64,000 nt of DNA from Flavilitoribacter nigricans DSM 23189 = NBRC 102662 (GCF_002646595.1 NZ_PDUD01000001.1:310001-374000); one strand, 5' to 3'; shown: positions 25,897-35,700, counted from the first letter of the stretch. Translations and numbers: made by a program. Notes: generated from the sequence alone by a model not told the origin.

Positions 25897-27105
25897 ATGT
25901 CAGCGGTAAGTACATACCCATTGTCGCAGCGTGTAATGAGAATGGAGGAATCCGCCACGCTCAGAATGACCCAATTGGCCAGAAACCTGAAAGCCCAGGG
26001 TCACGATGTAATCAGTCTCAGTATCGGGGAACCCGATTTCGACACCCCGGATCATATTAAGGAAGCAGCCAAAAAGGCATTGGATGAAGGTTATACCAAA
26101 TACACTCCGGTACCGGGGCTGATGGAACTTCGCCAGGCCATCTGCACCAAATTCAAAAGGGACAACGGCCTGGAATTCAAACCGGATCAGATCGTGGTGT
26201 CCAATGGCGCCAAGCAGACCATTGCCAACCTATGCCTGGCACTACTGGACGAAGGGGATGAAGTGATCATACTGGCTCCCTATTGGGTGTCTTATTCCGC
26301 AATCGTGGAACTGGCCGGCGGTGTACCCGTACTGGTCAAAGCCGGAATCGAGCAGGACTACAAAGTAAGCGCCGAGCAGGTTGCCGAAGCCATGACGGAT
26401 AAAACCAAAATGGTGATCTTCTCCTCTCCCTGCAATCCGACCGGATCGGTATTTCTGCGTTCGGAACTGGAAGCGATCGCCGATGTGCTCAGCAAGCAAG
26501 AGAATATTTTCATCGTTTCCGATGAAATTTACGAATACATCAACTTTACCGACCAGCACACCAGCATCGGTACGATCCCATCCGTAGCCGATCGCACCAT
26601 TACGGTGAATGGCTTTGCCAAAGGTTTTGCCATGACCGGCTGGCGTTTGGGTTATATGGGTGGTCCGGCCTGGATCGCCGAAGCCTGCACCAAGATCCAG
26701 GGACAGGTTACTTCCGGTGCCAACTCCTTCGGTCAGCGGGCCGCCGCCGAAGCGCTGCTGGGCGATATGACGCCTTCTACGGATATGCGCAATGCTTTCC
26801 TGACGCGCCGGGACCTGGTGATCGATCTGCTGAACGAGATCCCCGGTTTCAAGGTCAACAAGCCGGAAGGGGCCTTCTATATCTTCCCCGACATCAGTGA
26901 ATATTTCGGAAAATCCGACGGGGAAGTAACCATCAACAATGCCGACGAATTTGCCGAATACATCCTCAATACGGCCTACGTTGCTGTAGTGAGCGGCTCG
27001 GCTTTTGGAGCGGATAACTGCTTCCGCCTGTCTTACGCCGCCAGTGAAGACCAACTGCGCGAAGCCATCAGACGTATCGGCGAAGCCGTGCAGAAGTTGA
27101 AATAA
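25897..27105 (+). CDS. Class I aminotransferase, aspartate-aminotransferase type (PLP)
   Basis: This 402-residue fold-type I enzyme, probably a homodimeric cytosolic aspartate (or aromatic/branched) aminotransferase of subgroup I-beta/gamma. Motifs: SLSIGEPDFDTP, YTKYTPVPGLMELR, SNGAKQTIANLCLALLDEGDEV, APYWVSY, SPCNPTGSVF, SDEIYEYINF, and the PLP-lysine segment GFAKGFAMTGWRLGY near residue 247, with Arg in NCFRLSYA at the C-terminus for the alpha-carboxylate. Exact amino donor is not decidable. Two hairpins follow the gene. Confidence 0.9.
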   Translation: MSAVSTYPLSQRVMRMEESATLRMTQLARNLKAQGHDVISLSIGEPDFDTPDHIKEAAKKALDEGYTKYTPVPGLMELRQAICTKFKRDNGLEFKPDQIVVSNGAKQTIANLCLALLDEGDEVIILAPYWVSYSAIVELAGGVPVLVKAGIEQDYKVSAEQVAEAMTDKTKMVIFSSPCNPTGSVFLRSELEAIADVLSKQENIFIVSDEIYEYINFTDQHTSIGTIPSVADRTITVNGFAKGFAMTGWRLGYMGGPAWIAEACTKIQGQVTSGANSFGQRAAAEALLGDMTPSTDMRNAFLTRRDLVIDLLNEIPGFKVNKPEGAFYIFPDISEYFGKSDGEVTINNADEFAEYILNTAYVAVVSGSAFGADNCFRLSYAASEDQLREAIRRIGEAVQKLK

Positions 27106-27120
27106 ACATTTAAAGATAAA

Positions 27121-27155
27121 GTGAAGGTCAATGCAATTAATGCGCTGACCTTCCA
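27121..27155 (+). terminator. Hairpin after the aminotransferase gene
   Basis: GAAGGTCA (27123-27130) pairs with TGACCTTC (27146-27153), extended by GTG/CAC across a one-base bulge. It starts 16 bp past the stop codon; no long U-run follows. Confidence 0.5.
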
Positions 27156-27168
27156 CCGGTTATAGTCA

Positions 27169-27209
27169 GGAGGAATGGAAACAGATCCCATGATCTTCTC
27201 CATTCCTCC
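27169..27209. terminator. Second perfect hairpin upstream of accC
   Basis: An 11-bp perfect stem GGAGGAATGGA/TCCATTCCTCC (27169-27179 with 27199-27209) with a 19-nt loop, 60 bp before the accC start. It may be a terminator, or a leader structure for accC. A SD-like GGAGG lies in the left arm. Confidence 0.45.
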
Positions 27210-27268
27210 GAATTTGTAAAGCCCTACACCCCAGCGCCCTGCATTCCCAACCAGCTAACTACCAAATT

Positions 27269-28741
27269 ATGCAAAAGATCCTCGTAGCCAATCGCGGCGA
27301 AATTGCCTTACGCATCATGCGTACGGCCCGCCGGATGGGTATACAGACTGTGGCCATTTTTTCCGAAGCCGACCGCCATGCTCCCCACGTCAGATTTGCC
27401 GACGAAGCCGTTCTCATCGGCCCGCCACCTTCCAATCAATCCTACCTGCGCGCGGATGCCATCATCCAGGCTGCCAAAGAACTGGGTGTGGACGGTATCC
27501 ATCCCGGTTATGGTTTTCTGAGTGAAAATGCGTCCTTTTCCGCAGCGGTAGAAAAAGCCGGTATCACCTTTATCGGTCCTAAACCCCACGCTATTGAAGT
27601 GATGGGTAGCAAGCTTGCCGCCAAAGATGCCGTTAAAGCCTACGACATTCCGATGGTACCGGGTATTGACGAAGCGGTTACCGAGGTAGATAAGGCGATC
27701 GCGGTAGCGGAAGAGATCGGATTCCCGATCCTGATCAAAGCATCAGCCGGCGGCGGTGGAAAAGGCATGCGGATCGTAGAGCGAAAAGAGGAACTGGCCG
27801 AACAAATGCAGCGCGCCATTAGCGAAGCCGAATCCGCCTTCGGGGACGGGTCGGTCTTTATTGAAAAATACGTCGCCTCACCGCGTCATATCGAGATCCA
27901 GGTGCTGGCCGACAGTCACGGTAATACCGTTCATCTCTTCGAACGCGAATGCAGCGTCCAGCGCCGTCACCAGAAAGTGGTGGAAGAAGCGCCCTCCTCC
28001 GTCCTTACTCCGGAGATCCGGGCCAAAATGGGGGCAGACGCCGTTAAGGTTGCCCAGGCCTGTGATTACCTCGGGGCGGGTACGGTAGAATTTCTGCTCG
28101 ACGAGAACCGGAATTACTACTTTTTGGAAATGAATACCCGCCTGCAGGTGGAACATCCCGTTACCGAACTGATCACCGGGCTGGATTTGGTGGAATGGCA
28201 GATCCGTATTGCGCGCGGGGAAGCTTTGTCCTTCGGTCAGGAAGATCTCAATATTCAGGGCCACGCTCTAGAGTTGCGGGTATACGCCGAAGATCCGGCC
28301 AATGATTTTCTGCCGGACATCGGGAAATTACAGCACTACGAAACGCCCCGGGGAACGGGCATCCGCGTGGACGATGGCTACGAAGCCGGTATGGATATTC
28401 CCATTTACTACGATCCGATGATCGCCAAACTGATCACCTACGGTGCGGACCGCCAGGCCGCAATCGGTAAGATGCTGGAAGCGATCGAACACTACCGGAT
28501 CGAAGGAGTAGCCACTACCCTCCCCTTCGGACGGTTTGTTTTTGAGCATCCGGCTTTTGTATCGGGTGACTTTGATACCCACTTCGTTAAAAAGTATTTC
28601 CGCCCGGAAGCGATCCGGGAAGCGGAAGCGGCCGAAGCTGAAGTAGCCGCCAAACTGGCATTCCATCTTTTTGAACGGCAGAAGCAGAGTCTGCCGCTGT
28701 CCGAACCCACCAATAATAACTGGTGGATGAAACGACGGTAG
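27269..28741 (+). CDS. accC: Biotin carboxylase subunit of acyl-CoA carboxylase
   Basis: This 490-residue biotin carboxylase has an N-terminal pre-ATP-grasp domain (MQKILVANRGEIALRIMRTA), the ATP-grasp glycine loop ASAGGGGKGMRIV, the ERECSVQRRHQKVVEEAPS stretch, the catalytic EMNTRLQVEHPVTE and the AEDPANDFLPDIGK C-terminal domain. It uses ATP and bicarbonate to carboxylate the biotin carrier. No BCCP domain is fused (length ends about 40 residues past the usual AccC core, with an Ala/Glu-rich stretch), so a separate carrier is needed. It may serve acetyl-CoA carboxylase or pair with the carboxyltransferase at 24023. The tail NNWWMKRR is unusual. Confidence 0.92.
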   Translation: MQKILVANRGEIALRIMRTARRMGIQTVAIFSEADRHAPHVRFADEAVLIGPPPSNQSYLRADAIIQAAKELGVDGIHPGYGFLSENASFSAAVEKAGITFIGPKPHAIEVMGSKLAAKDAVKAYDIPMVPGIDEAVTEVDKAIAVAEEIGFPILIKASAGGGGKGMRIVERKEELAEQMQRAISEAESAFGDGSVFIEKYVASPRHIEIQVLADSHGNTVHLFERECSVQRRHQKVVEEAPSSVLTPEIRAKMGADAVKVAQACDYLGAGTVEFLLDENRNYYFLEMNTRLQVEHPVTELITGLDLVEWQIRIARGEALSFGQEDLNIQGHALELRVYAEDPANDFLPDIGKLQHYETPRGTGIRVDDGYEAGMDIPIYYDPMIAKLITYGADRQAAIGKMLEAIEHYRIEGVATTLPFGRFVFEHPAFVSGDFDTHFVKKYFRPEAIREAEAAEAEVAAKLAFHLFERQKQSLPLSEPTNNNWWMKRR

Positions 28742-28784
28742 CCGTCCATCGGGCTATTCCATTTTCTTTGCTTATTATTGCCGT

Positions 28785-29228
28785 ATGCTTGATGAACAGG
28801 GAACCAAGAATTTCGGAGCCTACCTGGACCGCACCCTGCGCCAGGTAAGACTGGATATGGGCCGGCGGCTCAAAGAACAGGGTGTGGATATCACCCCCGA
28901 GCAATGGATCATTCTATCCGGTCTGTACGAAAACGACGGTCAGTCCCAAAGCGAGCTGGGAGATTCCAGTTTTAAAAATGCTCCAACCGTTTCCCGGATC
29001 ATTGATCTGCTTTGTAAAAAGGGACTTACCCGCCGTTTGCCCCACGCCGAAGACCGGCGTCGCCATCACATCTATCTCACCGATACCGGTAAAAAAACCG
29101 TGGAGCGGGCCCTGCCCGCCATCCTCGCATCCCGTGAAAAGGGATGGCAGGGGCTCGACGATTCTGATTATCAAACCTTTCTGCGGATTATCAACCGAAT
29201 TTTCCAAAATTTCAGTGAACAGGAATAA
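28785..29228 (+). CDS. MarR-family transcriptional regulator
   Basis: This 147-residue winged-helix dimeric regulator has helices before the DNA-binding part (DRTLRQVRLDMGRRLKEQG), the recognition segment NAPTVSRIIDLLCKKGLTRR and the wing EDRRRHHIYLTDTGKK, all canonical MarR features. It lies directly upstream of hmgA, where two palindromes of MarR type (TTGCCTAGGCAA) follow the promoter. It is therefore likely to repress the tyrosine/homogentisate catabolic genes and to be relieved by a pathway metabolite. The effector is inferred, not visible. It starts 44 bp after accC. Confidence 0.88.
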   Translation: MLDEQGTKNFGAYLDRTLRQVRLDMGRRLKEQGVDITPEQWIILSGLYENDGQSQSELGDSSFKNAPTVSRIIDLLCKKGLTRRLPHAEDRRRHHIYLTDTGKKTVERALPAILASREKGWQGLDDSDYQTFLRIINRIFQNFSEQE

Positions 29229-29260
29229 GGCGTCATTTTGTTGAAATAGATAGCGACCGA

Positions 29261-29291
29261 TTGCACGGTATTGATACATTTATTATATTTG
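29261..29291 (+). promoter_or_regulatory. Promoter of hmgA operon
   Basis: TTG at 29261-29263, a 20-bp spacer, and TATATTTG at 29284-29291, a perfect Bacteroidota TAnnTTTG box, 40 bp before the hmgA ATG. The first operator overlaps the last three bases of the box. Confidence 0.7.
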
Positions 29292-29316
29292 CCTAGGCAA
29301 CTATTGCCTTAGCAAT
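29289..29316. promoter_or_regulatory. Tandem palindromic operators, probable MarR-type sites
   Basis: TTGCCTAGGCAA at 29289-29300 is a perfect 12-bp palindrome, and ATTGC-CTTA-GCAAT at 29303-29316 has perfect 5-bp arms with related sequence. Centres are 15 bp apart. They overlap or follow the start of transcription, a position suited to repression by the upstream MarR protein. Confidence 0.65.
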
Positions 29317-29330
29317 TAAAACCAAAGCGT

Positions 29331-30515
29331 ATGCCGATCTATCACAAAATGGGGAACATACCGCCCAAACGTCACACCATTTTTGAAAAGCCGGAAGGTG
29401 GATTGTACTACGAGCAACTCTTCGGCACCATCGGTTTTGACGGGATGTCTTCCCTGATGTACCATTTGCGGCGTCCCACTATGATCCGGGAAGTTGCCGG
29501 AAGCCGTGACCTCAGTCCGAAGATTGCCGTTGAGAAGAACATTAAACCCCGGCTAATGAAAGGTTTCCAAGTGCCTCCCCAGGCTGATTTCCTGGATAGT
29601 CGTACCAGTCTGTTGGTCAATAAGGACATCCATATCGGTCTGGCAGCTCCCGAAACCTCTATGGATAGCTATTTCTACAAGAATGCGGATGCGGACGAGT
29701 TACTGTTCATCCACCGGGGAACCGGGCAACTCCGTACTATGCTGGGCAATATTCCATTTGAATACGGGGATTATCTCGTCATACCGCGGGGTATGATCTA
29801 CCAGATCGAATTTGATACGTCGGATAACCGGATCCTCTACGCGGAGTCTTTCCATCCCATTTATACGCCAAAACGCTACCGCAACTGGTTCGGACAGCTT
29901 TCCGAGCACGCACCGTTTTCCGAAAGGGATTACATCCTGCCGGATGTGCTGGAAACTTTTGACGAAGAGGGGGAATTCCTGATCAAGGTCAAAAAACAGG
30001 GCGTTCTGCACGATCTGGTGTATGCCTCCCACCCCTTCGACGTGGTCGGTTGGGACGGCTTTAACTATCCCTACGGTTTTTCCATTCACAATTTCGAACC
30101 GATCACCGGACTGATCCACCAGCCGCCACCGGTGCACCAAACGTTTGAGACTAAAGCATTCGTTGTTTGTTCTTTCTGTCCGCGACTCTATGATTATCAT
30201 CCCAAGGCCATTCCGGCTCCTTACCACCATTCCAATATCGATTCAGACGAAATGCTCTACTATGTAGATGGAGATTTTATGAGCCGCAACAATATTGATC
30301 GCGGTCACATCACCCTGCACCCGGGCGGCATCCCGCACGGACCGCATCCCGGAGCCTACGAACGAAGTATCGGTCAGAAAAAAACGGAAGAACTGGCCGT
30401 GATGATCGACACCTTCGCGCCCCTCATGCTGACCGAAGCCGCTATGGAACTGGACGATGGGAAATACTACCGTTCCTGGCTGGAAGATGAGCATATTTCC
30501 ACAATCGGACATTAA
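29331..30515 (+). CDS. hmgA: Homogentisate 1,2-dioxygenase
   Basis: This 394-residue ring-cleaving non-haem iron dioxygenase opens homogentisate to maleylacetoacetate in tyrosine and phenylalanine breakdown. Family features: an N-terminal segment MPIYHKMGNIPPKRHTIF, cupin-like DELLFIHRGTGQL, VIPRGMIYQIEF, a VVGWDGFNYPY stretch, and the iron-binding region HPGGIPHGPHPGAYE. This is the shorter Bacteroidota form (about 390 residues; mammalian and proteobacterial forms are about 430-445). First gene of the unit hmgA-hppD-flavin reductase, controlled by the promoter and palindromes just upstream. Confidence 0.93.
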   Translation: MPIYHKMGNIPPKRHTIFEKPEGGLYYEQLFGTIGFDGMSSLMYHLRRPTMIREVAGSRDLSPKIAVEKNIKPRLMKGFQVPPQADFLDSRTSLLVNKDIHIGLAAPETSMDSYFYKNADADELLFIHRGTGQLRTMLGNIPFEYGDYLVIPRGMIYQIEFDTSDNRILYAESFHPIYTPKRYRNWFGQLSEHAPFSERDYILPDVLETFDEEGEFLIKVKKQGVLHDLVYASHPFDVVGWDGFNYPYGFSIHNFEPITGLIHQPPPVHQTFETKAFVVCSFCPRLYDYHPKAIPAPYHHSNIDSDEMLYYVDGDFMSRNNIDRGHITLHPGGIPHGPHPGAYERSIGQKKTEELAVMIDTFAPLMLTEAAMELDDGKYYRSWLEDEHISTIGH

Positions 30516-30588
30516 TACCCTTGAAATCGAGTGGATCAGGTTCCACTCAAGCAGGAGGAATCCCAACAACCACCATAAAACAACCAAC

Positions 30589-31722
30589 ATGTCAGCCATA
30601 ACCAAATCTGCGCCCAAAGCACCCGGGCAAGCAAAAGATTTTATGCCGATCAACGGCACCGATTACATCGAGTTGTATGTAAGTAACGCCAAGCAGGCCG
30701 CTCATTTTTACAAATCGGCCATGGGCTTCCAATCATTGGCCTATGCCGGGCTGGAAACCGGACTGAAGGACCGGGAATCCTACGTGGTAGTGCAGGACAA
30801 AATCCGCCTCGTACTGACCTCACCGCTGAAAAGCGGCACCAAGATCGGACAGCATATCGATCGCCACGGCGATGGAGTGAAAGTCGTCGCCCTGTGGGTA
30901 GACGATGCCACCTATGCCTACGAAACGGCCATGGAACGGGGGGCGAGATCCTATTTCAGCCCGCAGGAAGAAGGAGATGAGCACGGTCGGGTGATCCGCT
31001 CGGGCATCTACACCTACGGTGAAGTGGTCCACATCTTCGTCGAACGAAAAAACTACGAGGGTGTATTTCTCCCGGGTTTTCGCTCCTGGGAAACGCACTA
31101 CTCTCCCGCGCCGGTAGGCCTGAAATACGTCGACCACATGGTGGGTAACGTTGGTCTCGGACGAATGAATTATTGGGTTGATTTTTACGAAAAGGTCATG
31201 GGATTCAACCAGATCATTTCTTTTGACGATAAGGATATTTCCACTAAATACACCGCCCTCATGAGTAAGGTAATGAGTAGCGGCAACGGCCGGATCAAGT
31301 TTCCCATCAACGAACCGGCGCCGGGTATCAAAAAGTCACAGGTAGAAGAATACCTCGACTTTTACGAAGGTGAAGGCGTGCAGCATATTGCCGTGGCCAC
31401 GGACGACATTATCGCTACCGTCACCGAACTGCGCGATCGGGGTATCGAGTTTTTACGGGTACCCGATAACTACTACGATACCCTGCTGGACCGGGTGGGA
31501 AAAATCGAAGAGGATATTGAACCTTTGCGGGATCTGGGCATTTTAGTAGACCGGGACGATGAAGGTTACCTGCTGCAGATATTTACCAAAACCGTGCAGG
31601 CCCGCCCGACCATGTTCTTCGAGATCATTCAGCGGAAAGGCGCAAAATCCTTCGGAAAAGGGAATTTCAAAGCGCTGTTCGAAGCACTGGAAAGAGAACA
31701 GGAACTTCGGGGAACCTTGTAA
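30589..31722 (+). CDS. hppD: 4-Hydroxyphenylpyruvate dioxygenase
   Basis: 377 residues. It converts 4-hydroxyphenylpyruvate to homogentisate, the substrate of the upstream gene product, using Fe(II) and O2. Two vicinal-oxygen-chelate halves are seen: DFMPINGTDYIELYVSNAKQAAHFY at the N-terminus, and VDHMVGNV...GVQHIAVATDDI in the second half, with the metal His residues in those two motifs and the Glu in FFEIIQRKG. The C-terminal FGKGNFKALFEALEREQELRG is diagnostic. The open frame extends back to 30457 inside hmgA, but the ATG at 30589 (MSAITKSAPKAP) is the natural start, 73 bp after hmgA. Confidence 0.95.
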   Translation: MSAITKSAPKAPGQAKDFMPINGTDYIELYVSNAKQAAHFYKSAMGFQSLAYAGLETGLKDRESYVVVQDKIRLVLTSPLKSGTKIGQHIDRHGDGVKVVALWVDDATYAYETAMERGARSYFSPQEEGDEHGRVIRSGIYTYGEVVHIFVERKNYEGVFLPGFRSWETHYSPAPVGLKYVDHMVGNVGLGRMNYWVDFYEKVMGFNQIISFDDKDISTKYTALMSKVMSSGNGRIKFPINEPAPGIKKSQVEEYLDFYEGEGVQHIAVATDDIIATVTELRDRGIEFLRVPDNYYDTLLDRVGKIEEDIEPLRDLGILVDRDDEGYLLQIFTKTVQARPTMFFEIIQRKGAKSFGKGNFKALFEALEREQELRGTL

Positions 31723-31765
31723 CAGACCATCCCGCAATACACAAAGAACACCAAGTAACCACCAC

Positions 31766-32665
31766 ATGATTAGCATTGATCCGAAGACATATAATCAGGT
31801 AGCCCTTAGCCGGCTACTAACCGGTGCGGTCGCTCCGCGCCCGATCGCGCTGGTATCCAGTATCAGCCAGTCGGGCGCGGTCAACCTCAGTCCGTACAGC
31901 TTCTTCAACGTATTCAGTTACCGGCCGCCGATCCTGATCTTTTCCGTTTCCCGGCGCATGCGCGATAACACCACCAAGGATACGCTGGAGAACGTACTGG
32001 AAAAACCGGAAGTGGTGATCAATATCGTTAATCACGATCTGGTGGAGCAAATGTCCCTGACCAGTACCGAATACGACCGCGGCGTAAACGAATACGAAAA
32101 GGCCGGGCTTACACCTATCCCTTCCGAACGGGTGCAGCCGCCCCGGGTAGCGGAATCGCCCGTTGCGTTCGAATGTAAGGTCAACCAGGTCCTGCCATTG
32201 GGTGAAACCGGAGGAGCCGGGAATCTGGTGGTCTGTGAGGTCATCCTGGCTCACTATTCCGAACAAATTTTGATTGATGAGGGCACTGTGGATCCGGTAA
32301 AGCTGGACGCGGTGGCCCGCATGGGAAACAACTGGTACAGCCGCGCCAACGGAGACTCCCTGTTCGAGATCGTCAAACCCGGACAGAGTCTTGGCATTGG
32401 GGTGGATAAGCTGCCCGATCCTATTCGCTACAGTTCCGTACTGAGCGGTAATGACCTGGGGCGGTTGGGGAATCTCAAAGCTTTTCCCGATGCCGGGGAA
32501 TTGGAAACCATCAAAAAAGAAGAGGTAGTCCGGGCCCTGATCGAGACCAAAGCGCCCGAGGAACAATGGCATACCCTGGCCAAACGGGTGCTCGAAGTAG
32601 GCGAGCGGGAAAAAGCCCTGGCTATTCTGATGATCGGCCTGGAATCTTATGCGATAAAAGAATAA
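31766..32665 (+). CDS. Flavin reductase family protein (FMN-binding split barrel)
   Basis: 299 residues. The N-terminal two thirds match the flavin-reductase-like FMN-binding barrel: VALSRLLTGAVAPRPIALVSSIS, GAVNLSPYSFFNVFS, PPILIFSVSRR and a VAESPVAFECKVNQVLPLGETGG stretch. These are typical of the oxidoreductases found in homogentisate and phenylacetate-type operons of Bacteroidota. The reaction is unproven. The frame opens at 31559 inside hppD, but the ATG at 31766 begins the conserved MISIDPKTYNQ start, 43 bp after hppD. The C-terminal 80 residues add a helical tail. Operon membership with hmgA and hppD is likely. Confidence 0.85.
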   Translation: MISIDPKTYNQVALSRLLTGAVAPRPIALVSSISQSGAVNLSPYSFFNVFSYRPPILIFSVSRRMRDNTTKDTLENVLEKPEVVINIVNHDLVEQMSLTSTEYDRGVNEYEKAGLTPIPSERVQPPRVAESPVAFECKVNQVLPLGETGGAGNLVVCEVILAHYSEQILIDEGTVDPVKLDAVARMGNNWYSRANGDSLFEIVKPGQSLGIGVDKLPDPIRYSSVLSGNDLGRLGNLKAFPDAGELETIKKEEVVRALIETKAPEEQWHTLAKRVLEVGEREKALAILMIGLESYAIKE

Positions 32666-32727
32666 GGCATTTTTCCTGCATCCCTCGCCCCTTTTCCTAC
32701 CGTCAATTTCTCACTTTAGACCAAACG

Positions 32728-32789
32728 ATGCTCTTGTTTCATCGCAAACTTTGATAATTTCGTAGTTAGAAGAGATGAAACAAGAGCAT
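32728..32789. promoter_or_regulatory. Perfect 16-bp inverted repeat around the HTCS promoter
   Basis: ATGCTCTTGTTTCATC at 32728-32743 is exactly reverse-complementary to 32774-32789, with a 30-bp spacer. The spacer contains TAATTTCG (32755-32762), one base off TAnnTTTG. TTG at 32734-32736 within the left arm lies 18 bp upstream. The right arm reaches the ATG of the regulator gene (32788). It could be a paired DNA operator or, if transcription begins upstream, a hairpin that hides the start codon. Confidence 0.75.
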
Positions 32790-35700
32790 GAGGTTATTCG
32801 TATTAGGGTTCTGGGTACTGCTTACCGCCGGATATTCCGAGATATTCGGACAGGCGGAATATTACCGCAGTACCATCTTTCACAGCATCACCGTTAATGA
32901 CGGACTGGCCCACCGCACGGCCCACGACCTCGTGCAGGACGAAGACGGTTACATCTGGATTGCCACCAACAACGGCCTCAACCGCTACGACGGCCGCAAC
33001 ATGCAAACCTTCCGCTGGGATATCCGGGATACCTACAGCCTACCAGATAATCGGATCAATCAACTTTTGCTGGGGAACGACCGGCGTCTCTGGATCATTT
33101 CCGGGGTTGGAAAATTGTCCTGGTACGATGCACTAGGCGATCGTTTCATCAATCTCAACCTCAAAAGCCCCCTTGGTGAGGGCAACCTGAGAACCTACCT
33201 GATCGCCAAAGACACCGCCGGTCAGGTGTATGCGATGGCCAACGATCAGCATCTTTACCGGCTAGTTCCCCGGCCCGACCGGCCCCACGAGCCGCAGCTG
33301 ATCCCTATTTCTTTTCCTGAAACCGGAACTCCCTCGGTCAACAGATTGCGGGTGGATCAGAGGAACAGATTCTGGGTCCAGACCAATAGCGGCGAAGTAT
33401 ACTGTTACGAACTTCGGGAGGAACAGTTGGAACTCAGAAAAAAATTTAGCCGGCCGACTTCCCTAAACCTGCTGAATATCGACGGCGATCAGATCTGGAT
33501 GCGGGAAAACAACTCGATCTTCCGACTGGATCTGGACGAACCAGCCCTTTCCCTGCAGCCTTTTTGTAATCTGGACGATCTGGTGTCCGGCCTGAATAGC
33601 GCCGCCCAGGAGATCCGGCAGGATAAGCAGGGGCGCTTCTGGATCGCTACGGCCCGCGATGGCCTTATTCAGATCGAGCCCCAGGGTGATACCTTGAAGT
33701 ACCGGCATTTTCCGGGAACTTCGAAATCGGAGGAAGACCTTTCCAACAACCAGATCTCCAATCTGCTGATCGACAAGTATAATGTACTATGGATCGGCAC
33801 CCAGGTAGGCGTATTCTGGACGCCACTGGATCAAAAGCCCTTCTACCAGATCAGTCGCTCCAATACCGATGAGCGGGCGATTATTGACAACATCATCCTG
33901 TCCGTTTACCGCGATAAATTTCTCTGGATCGGCACCCGCAACGGGCTGTCGGTGATCGATACGTTCTCCAATGCCGTCTATAATTACCCGACACTTCCCG
34001 GATACCCCGATGGAACGGACTACGGAGGCATCACCTGTCTTTACAAAGACCGGAACGGCAGCATGTGGATGGGTACCGGACTAGGGCCTCTTTACGAGGT
34101 CAAAAATATCCGGCAGCCGGATAAGTTGATGTTTATTCCGATCAACCGCTCCAACTCCAATTTTAGCTATCAGAACATCAATAATATCCTGGAAGATGAC
34201 TTCGGCCGACTGTGGATCGGCACCACTTACAGCGGGCTATCTATCCTAAAGAACGGGGGTAACAGCGGGCGCTATGAGTTTGATCACCTCTCCACTATTC
34301 CCCGGCTGGTGATCAGCAACATGTATAAGGATCCCTATGAAAATACGATCTGGGTGGGCACCACGACCCACGGCCTACTGCAGATCCGGCTGGACCAGCA
34401 ACGGAATTACCGCACTACCTTTTTCCAGTCCAAACCCGGCGACCCCAATAGCCTCAGTCTGAACCATACGAATCCGATGGTAAAGACCGATCCACAGACC
34501 CTGTGGGTAGGCACCATTGGCGGAGGACTCAACAAAATGACCTTTTTGCCCAATGACAGCATTCATTACCAGCTCTATACCACCCAGGAGGGCCTGGTTG
34601 ACAATACCATTCATACCCTACAAAAGGATAGTGCCGGGCATCTTTGGCTGGGGGGTACCGGACTAAGTCGCTTTGATCCAAAGACCGGGACTTTTATTCA
34701 TTACGACAAGCAGGACGGCTTGCAGAGTAATCTGTTTATCGTTAATTCAACCTTCAAGGATCGATACGGGAGGCTTTATTTCGGAGGCCCATACGGCCTA
34801 AACTTCTTCTCACCGGAAGCCGTACAGGCGGAAAAGAATTATCCGGATATCGTTATTTCCCGATTGAAGATCCTCAACGATTACATCACCGTTGGCGAAG
34901 CAATAAACGGGCGGGTGCTGCTCCCGAATGCGCTTAATCAAATGCATCACCTGACCATCAAGGAAAAGGAAAATGACCTGACACTCGACCTGCTGGCCAT
35001 GCACCACGCCGCTCCCGCAAAAAACCGCCTCCGTTACCGCCTGCAGGGTCACCTGAACGAATGGATCGACGTACCGAGTATGCAGGCTACTATCAACTAC
35101 TCCAATCTACAGCGGGGAGATTATACGCTACAGATCATGGCCAGTAACGGGGATGGGATCTGGGCCCCGAACGTCAAGGAACTCAAGATCACGGTGCTAC
35201 CCTACTGGTACAAGACGGTTTGGGCCTATCTGGCTTATGGGCTGGTATTTATCCTGCTGATGGTACTCTTCCGGCGCAATGTGATCGTACAGAGTAATCT
35301 GCGCAACAACCTCAAGATCGCCGAAGTAAAGCTGGAGAAAGACCAGGAAGTAGCCGAGATGAAAACCCGCTTTTTCAACAACATCACCCACGAACTGCGC
35401 ACGCCGCTTACCCTGATCAAAGGACCGGTGGAGGAGTTACTTACCAATGAGGACATCCCGGAAGCGGATCAGAAGAATTACCACCACATCATTCATCACA
35501 ATGCAGGTCGCTTATTCAATCTGGTGAACCGCCTGCTGGATTTCCGGAAAGCGGAAACCGGACATTTTAAACTGGAAGCGACCGAAGAAGACCTGATTCC
35601 CTTTGTCCGCGAACTCTTCCTTTCCTTTCAGGAACTGGCCAGAAAAAAGCAGATCACCTACGAATGGGCCGGTCCGCCCACATTGCCGCTTTATTTTGAC

